From: Globodera rostochiensis
Lineage: Eukaryota; Nematoda; Chromadorea; Rhabditida; Heteroderidae
Length of the DNA: 64,000 nucleotides
NCBI GenBank assembly: GCA_018350325.1
Contig: JAEVLN010000009.1
Location: 331,388 to 395,387, forward strand
Direction of reading: 5' to 3'
Positions 36,495 to 48,941 of the stretch are shown one piece after another. Made by a program: the position numbers and the translations under genes. The first letter of the stretch is position 1. Each line of letters starts with the position of its first letter. The notes beneath the pieces were generated by a model, which searched no databases, was not told where the DNA came from, and worked only from the letters and a program-made list of their open reading frames with translations.

Positions 36495-39400
36495 CCCGAT
36501 GTTGTATTTTGGTTAGTGGATAAATGTTGTTTGGATAAAATGTTGTATTTAGGGTTAGTGTGTATTTTGGGTTAGTGGATGAAATGTTGTTTGGATGAAA
36601 TGTTGTATTTTGGGTTAGTGGATGAAATGTTGTATTTTGGTTAGTGGATAAATGTTGTTTGAATAAAATGTTGTATTTTGGGTTAGTGTGTATTTTGGGT
36701 TATTGGATGAAATGTTGTATTTTGGGTTAGTGGATGAAATGTTGTATTTTGGGTTATTGGATGAAATGTTGTATTTTGGGTTAGTGGATGAAATTTGTAT
36801 TTTGGTTAGTGGATGAAATGTTGTATTTTGGTTAGTGGATAAATGTTGTTTGAATAAAATGTTGTATTTTGGGTTAGTGTGTATTTTGGGTTATTGGATG
36901 AAATGTTGTATTTTGGTTAGTGAATAAATGTTGTTTGGATAAAATGTTGTATTTTGGGTTAGTGTGTATTTTGGGTTTAGTGGATGAAATGTTGTATTTT
37001 GGGTTAGTGGATGAAATGTTGTATTTTGGTTAGTGGATAATTGTTGTTTGAATAAAATGTTGTATTTTGGGTTAGTGGATGAAATGTTGTATTTTGGTTA
37101 GTGGATAAATGTTGTTTAGATGAAATGTTGTATTTTGGGTTAGTGATGAAATGTTGTATTTTGGTTAGTGGATAAATGTTGTTTGAATAAAATGTTGTAT
37201 TTTGGGTTAGTGTGTATTTTGGGTTATTGGATGAAATGTTGTATTTTGGGTTATTGGATGAAATGTTGTATTTTGGGTTAGTGGATGAAATTTGTATTTT
37301 GGTTAGTGGATAAATGTTGTTTGAATAAAATGTTGTATTTTGGGTTAGTGTGTATTTTGGGTTATTGGATGAAATGTTGTATTTTGGGTTAGTGGATGAA
37401 ATTTGTATTTTGGTTAGTGGATAAATGTTGTTTGAATAAAATGTTGTATTTTGGGTTAGTGGATGAAATGTTGTATTTTGGTTAGTGGATAATTGTTGTT
37501 TGAATAAAATGTTGTATTTTGGGTTAGTGGATGAAATGTTGTATTTTGGTTAGTGGATAAATGTTGTATTTTGGCTAATGGATAAATGTTGTTTAGATGA
37601 AATGTTGTATTTTGGGTTAGTGGATGAAATGTTGTATTTTGGTTAGTGGATAAATGTTGTTTGAATAAAATGTTGTATTTTGGGTTAGTGTGTATTTTGG
37701 GTTATTGGATGAAATGTTGTATTTTGGCTAATGGATAAATGTTGTTTAGATGAAATGTTGTATTTTGGGTTAGTGGATGAAATTTGTATTTTGGTTAGTG
37801 GATGAAATGTTGTATTTTGGTTAGTGGATAAATGTTGTTTGAATAAAATGTTGTATTTTGGGTTAGTGTGTATTTTGGGTTATTGGATGAAATGTTGTAT
37901 TTTGGGTTAGTGGATGAAATGTTGTATTTTGGGTTATTGGATGAAATGTTGTATTTTGGGTTAGTGGATGAAATTTGTATTTTGGTTAGTGGATGAAATG
38001 TTGTATTTTGGTTAGTGGATAAATGTTGTTTGAATAAAATGTTGTATTTTGGGTTAGTGTGTATTTTGGGTTATTGGATGAAATGTTGTATTTTGGTTAG
38101 TGAATAAATGTTGTTTGGATAAAATGTTGTATTTTGGGTTAGTGTGTATTTTGGGTTTAGTGGATGAAATGTTGTATTTTGGGTTAGTGGATGAAATGTT
38201 GTATTTTGGTTAGTGGATAATTGTTGTTTGAATAAAATGTTGTATTTTGGGTTAGTGGATGAAATGTTGTATTTTGGTTAGTGGATAAATGTTGTTTAGA
38301 TGAAATGTTGTATTTTGGGTTAGTGATGAAATGTTGTATTTTGGTTAGTGGATAAATGTTGTTTGAATAAAATGTTGTATTTTGGGTTAGTGTGTATTTT
38401 GGGTTATTGGATGAAATGTTGTATTTTGGGTTATTGGATGAAATGTTGTATTTTGGGTTAGTGGATGAAATTTGTATTTTGGTTAGTGGATAAATGTTGT
38501 TTGAATAAAATGTTGTATTTTGGGTTAGTGTGTATTTTGGGTTATTGGATGAAATGTTGTATTTTGGGTTAGTGGATGAAATTTGTATTTTGGTTAGTGG
38601 ATAAATGTTGTTTGAATAAAATGTTGTATTTTGGGTTATTGGATGAAATGTTGTATTTTGGTTAGTGAATAAATGTTGTTTGGATAAAATGTTGTATTTT
38701 GGGTTAGTGTGTATTTTGGGTTTAGTGGATGAAATGTTGTATTTTGGGTTAGTGGATGAAATGTTGTATTTTGGTTAGTGGATAATTGTTGTTTGAATAA
38801 AATGTTGTATTTTGGGTTAGTGGATGAAATGTTGTATTTTGGTTAGTGGATAAATGTTGTATTTTGGCTAATGGATAAATGTTGTTTAGATGAAATGTTG
38901 TATTTTGGGTTAGTGGATGAAATGTTGTATTTTGGTTAGTGGATAAATGTTGTTTGAATAAAATGTTGTATTTTGGGTTAGTGTGTATTTTGGGTTATTG
39001 GATGAAATGTTGTATTTTGGCTAATGGATAAATGTTGTTTAGATGAAATGTTGTATTTTGGGTTAGTGGATGAAATTTGTATTTTGGTTAGTGGATGAAA
39101 TGTTGTATTTTGGTTAGTGGATAAATGTTGTTTGAATAAAATGTTGTATTTTGGGTTAGTGTGTATTTTGGGTTATTGGATGAAATGTTGTATTTTGGTT
39201 AGTGAATAAATGTTGTTTGGATAAAATGTTGTATTTTGGGTTAGTGTGTATTTTGGGTTTAGTGGATGAAATGTTGTATTTTGGGTTAGTGGATGAAATG
39301 TTGTATTTTGGTTAGTGGATAATTGTTGTTTGAATAAAATGTTGTATTTTGGGTTAGTAGATGAAATGTTGTATTTTGGTTAGTGGATAAATGTTGTATT

Positions 39401-41075
39401 TTGGTTAATGGATAAATGTTGTTTAGATGAAATGTTGTATTTTGGGTTAGTGATGAAATGTTGTATTTTGGTTAGTGGATAAATGTTGTTTGAATAAAAT
39501 GTTGTATTTTGGGTTAGTGTGTATTTTGGGTTATTGGATGAAATGTTGTATTTTGGGTTATTGGATGAAATGTTGTATTTTGGGTTAGTGGATGAAATGT
39601 TGTATTTTGGTTAGTGGATAAATGTTGTTTGAATAAAATGTTGTATTTTGGGTTAGTGTGTATTTTGGGTTATTGGATGAAATGTTGTATTTTGGGTTAG
39701 TGGATGAAATTTGTATTTTGGTTAGTGGATAAATGTTGTTTGAATAAAATGTTGTATTTTGGGTTAGTGTGTATTTTGGGTTATTGGATGAAATGTTGTA
39801 TTTTGGTTAGTGAATAAATGTTGTTTGGATAAAATGTTGTATTTTGGGTTAGTGTGTATTTTGGGTTTAGTGGATGAAATGTTGTATTTTGGGTTAGTGG
39901 ATGAAATGTTGTATTTTGGTTAGTGGATAATTGTTGTTTGAATAAAATGTTGTATTTTGGGTTAGTGGATGAAATGTTGTATTTTGGTTAGTGGATAAAT
40001 GTTGTATTTTGGCTAATGGATAAATGTTGTTTAGATGAAATGTTGTATTTTGGGTTAGTGGATGAAATGTTGTATTTTGGTTAGTGGATAAATGTTGTTT
40101 GAATAAAATGTTGTATTTTGGGTTAGTGTGTATTTTGGGTTATTGGATGAAATGTTGTATTTTGGCTAATGGATAAATGTTGTTTAGATGAAATGTTGTA
40201 TTTTGGGTTAGTGGATGAAATGTTGTATTTTGGTTAGTGGATAAATGTTGTTTGAATAAAATGTTGTATTTTGGGTTAGTGTGTATTTTGGGTTATTGGA
40301 TGAAATGTTGTATTTTGGGTTATTGGATGAAATGTTGTATTTTGGGTTAGTGGATGAAATTTGTATTTTGGTTAGTGGATAAATGTTGTTTGAATAAAAT
40401 GTTGTATTTTGGGTTAGTGTGTATTTTGGGTTATTGGATGAAATGTTGTATTTTGGGTTAGTGGATGAAATTTGTATTTTGGTTAGTGGATGAAATGTTG
40501 TATTTTGGGTTAGTGGATGAAATTTGTATTTTGGTTAGTGGATGAAATGTTGTATTTTGGTTAGTGGATAAATGTTGTTTGAATAAAATGTTGTATTTTG
40601 GGTTAGTGTGTATTTTGGGTTATTGGATGAAATGTTGTATTTTGGTTAGTGAATAAATGTTGTTTGGATAAAATGTTGTATTTTGGGTTAGTGTGTATTT
40701 TGGGTTTAGTGGATGAAATGTTGTATTTTGGGTTAGTGGATGAAATGTTGTATTTTGGTTAGTGGATAATTGTTGTTTGAATAAAATGTTGTATTTTGGG
40801 TTAGTGGATGAAATGTTGTATTTTGGTTAGTGGATAAATGTTGTATTTTGGCTAATGGATAAATGTTGTTTAGATGAAATGTTGTATTTTGGGTTAGTGG
40901 ATGAAATGTTGTATTTTGGTTAGTGGATAAATGTTGTTTGAATAAAATGTTGTATTTTGGGTTAGTGTGTATTTTGGGTTAGTGGATGAAATGTTGTATT
41001 TTGGGTTAGTGGATGAAATGTTGTATTTTGGGTTAGTGGATGAAATGTTGTTTGGATGAAATGTTGTATTTTGGG
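36495..41075 (+). repeat. 4.6-kb T/G-rich satellite with higher-order structure
   Basis: Tandem array of a unit near 27 bp (TTGTATTTTGGGTTAGTGG plus ATGAAATG) with 25-bp and shorter variants. The plus strand has almost no C; the few occur in a GGCTAATGG variant. A longer period is visible: sequence around 36911, 37141 and 37281 recurs exactly 1180 bp further on (38091, 38321, 38461). Flanking DNA on both sides is non-repetitive. Confidence 0.95.
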
Positions 41076-43110
41076 TCTCGGTCTGCAATGTAAGAAGCCG
41101 AAAAAAAATTTGGGCAACCATTCCCTGAAGAGTTACAGACCCGGGATGAAGTGTCTTTTGACTGGGGTTCACTTAACAAATTGAGTCAATTCAAAATTTT
41201 CCCGGCGGCGCCTATCGACTGGAACCGAAGGGTCGGACCGAACCGAAAAAATCCCGGTTCTACGGTTCCGTTCGTAACCTATTGTCTTTTAAACCACCCA
41301 CCAATGAAATTTCAGAGAAGAGAATGAAAAAGTGAGAGGAGAGTGCAAATGAAAGGATGAGAATCGAGCGTAAAAGAAAATAGTTCATAAATTCTTTCAT
41401 TCTCTATTCTTTTTTACATCCCATCGGAAAACGATGCGATAAATCTCTTCCACTTATATAAAGTGACGAAGCGTACGCCCCATTCCATAGCGTTTTGCTC
41501 GCCGTCGCCGTTTCCCGTTGTAAGGCTATGACAGTGTGCGCAACTGTCGCCCGCCGCTCGCCCTTAGGGGTGGGCGTGTGCATCTACGCCCGCACGCGCC
41601 TTAAGGCGCGTGCGTGGCGCACGTTCTTTGCCGCTCATTAGCGAGCAAAATGGCTTAGAACGACGCCCCGAGCAACCCCTCAATAAGGAGGGGTGCACAA
41701 AGGGGGGCTGTTCGTTGGCTTTGTTTTAAAACTGAGCCAATTGGCCTGGACATGGCCACCACAAATATGGCGGTTGTAATCGGTTGGAGTCGGCTTGAGC
41801 ATCGCTTTTTTTTAAATTTTTCTGTCTTACGCATTTTCCCTTTTTACACAAGTAAAAAATAAATAAAATGAACGAAGTTGATTGAGAATATCCAAATGGT
41901 CGTATTTTTAGGGGAAATAAAAAAATAAATATTTCGCCCAAATAATCATAATACAAAGGTATTTTCAAACTTTTAATATGTTAAGAAAAAACAGTGTTCA
42001 AATACAAAATATTTATTTATTTTTTTATAAACGTAAATTTGATTTTAGGGTAGGGCAAGATTCAAAATCACTTTCGCACCTCTGGTCTGGAAGCCCATGA
42101 GCAATTTATAAAATAAAACAACCGGATTGAAAATATATTAAAATTAACGAAAGTAAAAATGAAAAAAAAATGCAAATTTTACTAAATTATATTTTAATTC
42201 TGGCACAAATTGTTTCTTTTTTTTTTTCTCTCTCAATAATAGTCATCATCTTTTAAAATCAAAAGGTTCCGACGCAACCCTACGGCCAGAATGTATCAAT
42301 GTTTGGCAGGCTTGTTTAAATTCGTCTTGTGAATATTCCCTTTTACGTATTTTGTGAAATCATTGTAATAAAAAGTTATTGGAAATGAGTGACATTATTT
42401 ATATCAAATTAAACACAAATATGTGAGCTTTTTTTAAATAGTTTCATTTTGCAAACAGACAATTTTACCCAAAAAATACTGATTTTTTATGAAGAATTGG
42501 AAGTCTAAGAGCTTTGATCAAAAACTTTATTCATTAAAATTTGGAAAAAGAATCCCCTCGATTTAACACTTCAAGCTTCAATGGACAGGGAATTTCAAAA
42601 ATCCTTCGAAGCCCTTCTTCTGAATCATAATATTAACTGGTTTTTTTGAGGTTGTTTTTATGTTTAAAGGGTCGGAAACGTTGCACTATTTAATGCGCGG
42701 TCGTGTCGGCAATTAACAAACCAAAGTTAAATGATTAATTTAAACAAATCAACAAAATACTTGAGGAAATAATCCAAAATATTTTGTTTATAATCCAATA
42801 AATTAAGAAAATAATATTCTAATATTTTGGCTTTTACAACATCCAATGTTTTGAACTATTAATGTCGGGGAAATATTTCGTTAAACCACCCCCCGTCTTT
42901 TGGGTGACAAAGTAAAAAGAATCATCCAATTTCTCACCATTCATTCATTACTACAAAAACCTACGCCAGTAATCCATATAAGTAATGAGAATGAGAATTT
43001 TTTATTTCATTCTTTTTTTTCTGTAATATGTTTCCTTATTTTATTAAAAATTAATGAAACATAAGTTTTAATTTGATTATTTATCAATTTTGGTATTAAG
43101 CAATGAAATT
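41076..43110. other. Long gene-free stretch
   Basis: No exon recognised. It holds a GC-rich patch (41465-41720) with a perfect palindrome, then about 1.4 kb of AT-rich sequence leading to the receptor gene at 43111. Confidence 0.5.
41591..41614. repeat. Perfect 24-bp palindrome
   Basis: CGCACGCGCC-TTAA-GGCGCGTGCG is a perfect inverted repeat centred on TTAA inside a GC-rich patch. Function unknown; it may be the core of an old TTAA-targeting element or a hairpin. Confidence 0.85.
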
Positions 43111-44560
43111 ATGCTTGGAATGATTGCAATGAACGGTTCTGGCAACACAACAAAAATTGTTTTGGGCGACGAGGCGCTTTATGTGCCATTTGTCATCTCC
43201 GTTTTTGGCCTAATGGGCAACCTTTTGACATTTATGACAATTGTTTTGACGGACCTCAAAAAGGTAAGGGAATCATTGCCATCACCAAAAAACGAAACAT
43301 TCCGCCGATGGTCGGTCGGTCGTTTTTTTGTGAGTGTATTTTAAATATTAATTATTTTTTAGAATTACGTTAACAAATACATTCTGGTGCTGTTGGGCTC
43401 CGATTCTCTGGTGCTGCTCAATGTGTTCATGCGAATGTTTGACAATTTGGACACCGTCAATTTTGGCCTTTGCGTTTTTGTCCGTTACACGTGGAACACG
43501 GCCATTTACGTCAGCAATTTCGCCATTATTTCGCTGACCATTGAACGATTCTTCGCCATCGTTTACCCTCTCCAGCATTTGAGGGTTTTCAATAAAATAT
43601 TATTTGTTATAAAAAAAATTCAAAATCTTTGAAACTTTAAAAAACTTTCAAGATTTATCTTTAATTTATTTTCAGTTCTCCGGACTAAACCGGTGGAAAG
43701 TGATTTGCGCCTGGCTGTTTCCACTAATTCTGTTCAGTTTTAACCATCTTTTCGCCTTGCGAAGAACGGCGCACGATTTTGCGTCCATTCAATTTTCAAC
43801 ATCAAAAGCCTTCAAGTGCAATTACGACACTGAAAGTCGATATGTCGATGTATGTATATGTATTCTTATTCTTCTGTTTTGAATTCATTTTAATTTTATA
43901 GCTTTTTTAGGTATTATTTCACTTTCCAAGGATTCTTTTCCAATTTGTGCTCACCTTCGTTGTGGTGCTGGGCGTGAATACTTTCATTTTCATCAAACTT
44001 CGATCGCGATATGTGATCATTGGTAACAAAAAAAGGAAAAAGAGTTGAGAGAAAATTTTTGATTTAAAAGAAAGCATAGAAAATTACTCAAAAAATCTTT
44101 GGATTTCCATGCCTTAAACTTAAAATAATTTTAGGCGAGACCGGTCCCGGAGAGATGCGCTCTACCAACGTCCTGCTGGCGGTGGTGCCCGTCATTTACA
44201 TTGTTTTGAACTTTCTCTACTGCCTCAAAAACTTTTTGAAGTTTTTCCAAACGAATAAGGGCACGTACTTTTTTCTCGGACATCATTATTGGTTCGTAAT
44301 TCTCTCCTACATTTTGTTCTGTCTCAATTTTGCGATTAATTTCATCGTTTACTCAATGATAAGGTACGGTAAAATTAATAATTTTTATTTATTTTTATAG
44401 CCCCGCGTTTCGAAAAGAATTTTGTCGCAAATGGCTTCGAAGACGAGCGACTTGTCGACAAAGGTCGACAAGCACAACGACAAACGTTAACATGGAAATT
44501 ACGAGAAATTGTTCGAGAATTCATCCCGTAACAACGAGGCGAGACGAAGACTTTGAATGA
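43111..44560 (+). CDS. Rhodopsin-like GPCR, FMRFamide-receptor-like
   Basis: Six exons: 43111-43263, 43363-43584, 43676-43849, 43911-44022, 44135-44363, 44401-44560 (349 residues). N-terminal glycosylation-like NGSGNTT, TM1 ALYVPFVISVFGLMGNLLTF, TM2 ILVLLGSDSLVLLNVFM, disulfide Cys in FGLCVFVRY, TM3 end SLTIERFFAIVYPL (ERF in place of DRY), TM4 VICAWLFPLILFSFN, TM5 ILFQFVLTFVVVLGVN, TM6 TNVLLAVVPVIYIVLNFLYC, TM7 LNFAINFIVYSMISPAFRKE. The TM7 and helix-8 wording resembles nematode FRPR/DMSR peptide receptors, but the ligand cannot be told. The Ser/Thr/Arg tail is short. The start is the first in-frame ATG. Confidence 0.87.
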
Positions 44561-45155
44561 CACATCGATTTGGCTGACATTTGGTGCCAAATAACAATAT
44601 CATCAAAATTTGGTTTTTTCCTGTTCATTTGGGTCTAACAAATAAGAATTTTCATTTTTCAGAATGCTTAATGAACTAACTATACGCATATTCTGGTCTC
44701 ATTCAGGCAAAGTTTCTTTAAATTTGGTTTTGAAAGATCCGCTAACCTCGTGAAAAACAGAACGCCAGACTGAAAAAACTTTTAAATTCTCAAATTTATT
44801 TATTTAAAATTGAAAGCGCATCAAAAGCATAATTAGAAACGGCAATAATGCTCTAAAGTCTTTTTTATGTGCAAAAGCGAGTTTCTTCTTAAATCCTCAA
44901 TCAGCAAGACGGAAAACGTTCATTTTGTCCAAGTCTCTTTAAATAAATTTTGACTTGATCCAGTTATTTTTTAATTATAAATGTTTAATTGGGCTGACAT
45001 TGAGCTGCTTCCAAGCATCGTCCGAACAATGCAACTTCTGACCGCCGGGCAAACAAAGACTCGCCCAACCTCCCGCGTCTTTGCTAAATTCACGCATTTA
45101 CAATTTTAATAAATTTAATTACATAAATTTTAATAATAAAAAGGGTCAAATGTTT
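44561..45155. other. Intergenic
   Basis: AT-rich; no supported exon or RNA gene. Confidence 0.45.
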
Positions 45156-45335
45156 TTAAACTATTTCCAACGTTTGCGTGCAGTTTTCGTAGCCGCGGAT
45201 GCCCAAATATTTCGGAGGCATTGCGCGTACTGCTCGAATTGCTGCTTCGCCGCTAATTGGCATTGCATTGAGCGGCAGCAGCAAACAGAAGCACAAAAAC
45301 GCGACCAAAATGGAGAACATTTTGATATTAGTCAT
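45156..45335 (-). CDS. Small secreted peptide candidate (59 residues)
   Basis: Single-exon frame encoding a strong signal peptide (MTNIKMFSILVAFLCFCLLL, then PLNA) and a mature part MPISGEAAIRAVRAMPPKYL then GIRGYENCTQTLEIV. One mature Cys, no dibasic site. Too short for routine ORF calling. Could be a secreted effector or peptide; introns cannot be excluded. Judged real mainly from the well-formed signal sequence. Confidence 0.45.
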   Translation of the reverse strand: MTNIKMFSILVAFLCFCLLLPLNAMPISGEAAIRAVRAMPPKYLGIRGYENCTQTLEIV

Positions 45336-46692
45336 CTCAAAAATTCACTTTTCAGTTTACAAACTCAAAAATTGCAAAATTAAGGCTATTTTTATTTCAA
45401 AAAACGAATTTTACAACAAAAACCAATAAATTTGAACAAATAGGAGTAAAAATGATGATCTTAAACATTCAACATCCAAAAAATTAAAAAATTATTCTGG
45501 CAAAATTAGTACACCAATTTGTGTATTTGTCGCATTGACAGCTCAAAAATGTTTTTTTTGAATGGAATGGCGACGAATTGAATTGGATCAAAATGGGGAG
45601 AGGGAAACAAACCAATCAACCGGTCGTCGCCGTCGTCGTCTTATGCCCGTTCCTCCACCAAATGCGTAGTTTTATTTACGATGCATTCGGTGACGATTAT
45701 TCCGCCAATTAATTTTACAAATGGCAAAAAATCGAAATATGAAAACACCAAAATAAACAAATATATAAACAATTCATTCATTTGATTTGTTTATCAACGA
45801 ATGATGAACAAAAATGCACAAATGTTTGATTATTGCAAATTTAATTAATTGGTTAATGCGAAACGATGCATAACAAAAAATTTTGCTGATAAACATTAAC
45901 AACAAATCTGTTGCTGTAAAATACTTATTTAGGAATATGCAAATGTCTCTGAACGCAGAATTTGTCAAAATTTTACACAAAATGTTTTATGAAGCTAATA
46001 ATAAATAAAGTACCTAATCAATAGGGAACAACGGATTTTATGTTGAAAATTAGTGGCTGATTTTGAGATTTTGACTTCAATCACACTTAAACAGCATTCT
46101 AAGCATTATTTAAAAGGTGTTTAATAGAATTATTTTGAAGATCTCCATTTCAAAAATAGTTAAAAGTTTTGCAATAAATTTGCCATAACTATTGGATTTT
46201 CAAAATTGAGATAACATCTCTTTAAAAAAAAGTTAATTCAGTTAGGAATTTCTGCAGTACAGAGTTTTGCTTGTAGAGCAAAATGAAGTAATTTCTACAA
46301 AGACTGGCGAAAAGATAAATTTTTCCAAGAAATTGGCCCAGCGCCTCGGGCGTTAACCGGAAGGAAAAGCCTATAATTTTACAGAATGCTCCTCAAAAGT
46401 TGCTATAAATGTACAACGTTCATCTCGCTCCCGGTTCCAGGAAAGTTCAAATCATTTTGGCTGAATTTAGTGCCTAAAATTCGATCCTGCTTATTAATTC
46501 ACCATTTATTTGTAAGTTTATGTGTAATGTATTAAAGTGAAAAGTCGACAGAGATTTTTGTTCGCCGAGATTTGCATATATTAAAAATAAACGAAAAGTT
46601 CAATTTTTAAGTTCTCATTTTACATACATATATAGACAAAATAACTAAATATTTGGCCGAATTGTAGGGTAAAAATTAGTAAAGACATTTAA
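45336..46692. other. Intergenic
   Basis: 1.36 kb, AT-rich, no recognised exon or repeat family. Probably holds the promoters of the two small secreted genes on either side, which are divergently arranged. Confidence 0.45.
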
Positions 46693-47679
46693 ATGATCAA
46701 ATTTCTATTTTTATTTTCTATTATTTTCTTCGGTTCTTTACATCCAATTGAATCGGGCATTGCTGTTCACAATTTGGTATCAAATATTGAAAATAAAAAA
46801 GTATACCAACATTTATTGGTACTTTTTGGTTTTGTGACCACAAAATTCAAATTTAAAAAAAGGGCAACAAATAGCTCACTGAACATCAAAATAGTGGAAC
46901 AAGCTACCTTAAGGTCCAACTATCGCGCTCTTTTGTTGCCTTTTTTAAAATTTGAATTTGTGGTCATAAAACCAAAAAGTACCCAATTTTGAATAATTAG
47001 GCTAATTACGCAATGGCTGTCAATCGTAAAAAACGTGGAGACAAAGCGCCGGAGATGCCATCAATTACCGATTTCGGGGCCTATCGAATGCCGGTTGGAG
47101 GTCATTGAATTTTAAATTTTATATTACAAAAAATGAATTAACTTTCGATAAGTATAATTAAAACGCAATAATCGTGCTGAATTTTTAATTGTTGCCAATG
47201 TTTAAATTTTCAATGTTTTTATTTTTGACAGATTACAAAATTGTGATAGAACAGAAATGATAAAGAAAGAACAAATAATTGCTTATGAATACAATTGACA
47301 ATGTTAACAATAAAATGTTAAAAAATAAATTTTTTAAAATTTTGTAGTAAATTTACTTGTGATTGATTGATTACATATGTATAAATCAACGAGAAATGAC
47401 ATCAACTGTTTATGTGCAACTGATTCCCAATGCTTTCCATCTGATCAGCACTTCTGCTTCCAACAAAATTAATTAATTGATTGAAGAAAAGTTAATTTCC
47501 TAATTAACACTATGTTTGGTTATCCAAAAGATTTGCGCGAAAATTCCAATTTGTTCAATAAAAAAATAAATTTTGCACAGATTTCTCAAGGCCGTCCCAT
47601 GTGGTGGCGGTCGGAGACGGGTCACAAGGCATCACAAACGCGGCGAGTGGCACTATTGAACGCCTATAAAAGTAAATGA
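46693..47679 (+). CDS. Secreted Trp-containing peptide precursor candidate
   Basis: Three exons in phase: 46693-46776, 47001-47093, 47581-47679 (91 residues). Signal peptide MIKFLFLFSIIFFGSLHPIE, then a furin-like site NRKKR, then GDKAPEMPSITDFGAYRMP joined to ISQGRPMWWRSETGHKASQ, a dibasic RR, and VALLNAYKSK. The layout (signal, basic cleavage sites, short conserved-looking core) is that of a neuropeptide-like precursor, but I do not recognise the family and there is no classic amidation GKR. An alternative two-exon form ends at 47108 (...YRMPVGGH). Intron 1 carries an inverted-repeat element. Confidence 0.5.
46815..46988. mobile_element. Inverted-repeat element in intron 1 of the peptide gene
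   Basis: Arms of about 55 bp: GGTACTTTTTGGTTTTGTGA plus CCACAAAATTCAAATTT on the left and the reverse complement ending CATAAAACCAAAAAGTACC on the right, with a 60-bp unique centre. Target duplication not clear. Confidence 0.75.
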
Positions 47680-47826
47680 CCGCCGGTGATCAAATCATCT
47701 GTTTTTTTATTTTTGTTTTTGCTATTTGGCATATTTAATTTTAGAGGTTTCAATATAAGAAATTCGTTTTTTTAATTAATAACCGAGCATTTTAGTTTAA
47801 GTTACAGAATTTTTCAACGCAAAAAA

Positions 47827-48941
47827 ATGAACCCTTTGCTGCTTGTCTGCGCCGTTTTGCTTCCATGCTTTGGAGATGCCGTGGCACCACCCCAACAAAC
47901 CCGGGGCGTTCAAACTCCACCGCGGCCCGCATCCTTCCGACCTGCTGTACGACCTGCACCTTCCCGACCTGCGGCCTCCCGGCAGGTGGCTGCACCAATC
48001 CGGCAACCCGTTGCGGCCCAGCGACAACCGCCGGCCGGGATGGACAGGCAGTGCAAGTGTTCGGAGATAATGCCGTGCAAAGATCGCTACCAGAAAACGA
48101 TGGAGCCCTGCTTGGACACTTGCCAAGTCAGATAACAGATTAGCTCAAATTTAAGCAACCGCTAAGTGGCCATTAAATAGTCAAATTTTGAAAAACTTCA
48201 TTTACTATTAGGCTCAACCGAAACATTTCAGGCTCATATTACTTCGCTTGGTGGCAATTTTCGTCAGGTCAAGGCATGTTTCACTCCCAAAGAGAGTTTG
48301 CTCAATTCGGCAATGCGATGCACAGAGAACCAACACAATAACGCGTAATTCAACTTTATTTTGCAATTTAATTTTTTTTAAACAACATTAAATCATTTTA
48401 TTCACATTCGACTAGATTATAAATATTCTTTTATTATTTTTTAAAAATTTATTAAATTTTAGCTGCTCCCGTTCATCAGCCGTCCAATATGTGCCAAAAC
48501 GATATGCTCAAACGTTAGAGAATGAGGCGATGGTGGAAATTGATCGGATGATCAGTCGAATGGGACTGGACAAGAGCGGGTCCATGAAGAAGTTGGTCAA
48601 TGTTAGCAAAAAGTTGTTTGGTTGCCTGAAGCAGTGCATGGCCAAGAGGGCGGGAAACTGCGAAAGACAGCTCAAGTAGGCCAAAGTTTTCGGCTTTTTC
48701 TATTTTAAATAAATTTTTTTAATTTTAAAGGTGCGGCCTTTTGCTGCCTTCGGACAGTTCGATGGTGCAGAAAACCAAAAGCTGTGCCTTGAGCAACGGG
48801 TTCAACACCGCTAACGCGCAACAAACGTGCCATTGTGTGGCCAATGCGGGCGTAAAGTAGGCGATTTTGACAAATAATCGGTAAAATTCACATCATTTCA
48901 GGGATCTGAAGTCCGTCTGCAATAAGGTTGTCATCTCGTGA
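47827..48941 (+). CDS. Secreted Pro-rich/Cys-rich protein of unknown function
   Basis: Five exons: 47827-48126, 48232-48344, 48463-48675, 48731-48856, 48902-48941 (263 residues). Signal peptide MNPLLLVCAVLLPCFGDAVA; a Pro/Arg/Ala/Gln-rich linker (about residues 21-76); then a Cys-rich domain with about 15 Cys: CKCSEIMPCK, CLDTC, KACF, RCTEN, CSRSS, LFGCLKQCMAKRAGNC, KCGLLLP, SCAL, TCHCV and SVC. Regular even spacing suggests disulfides. It resembles large nematode families of secreted Cys-rich proteins, but I cannot name one. Confidence 0.75.

Noticed and set aside
36495..41075. CRISPR-like array or coding repeat (for example a minus frame rich in ISSTNPKYN)
   Set aside because: No constant repeat with unique spacers; it is a satellite with graded variants, and the frames are by-products of its periodicity.
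47792..48126. Minus-strand frames opposite the Pro-rich exon
   Set aside because: They are shadows of the GC-rich Pro/Arg codons of the plus-strand secreted gene, which has full splice support.
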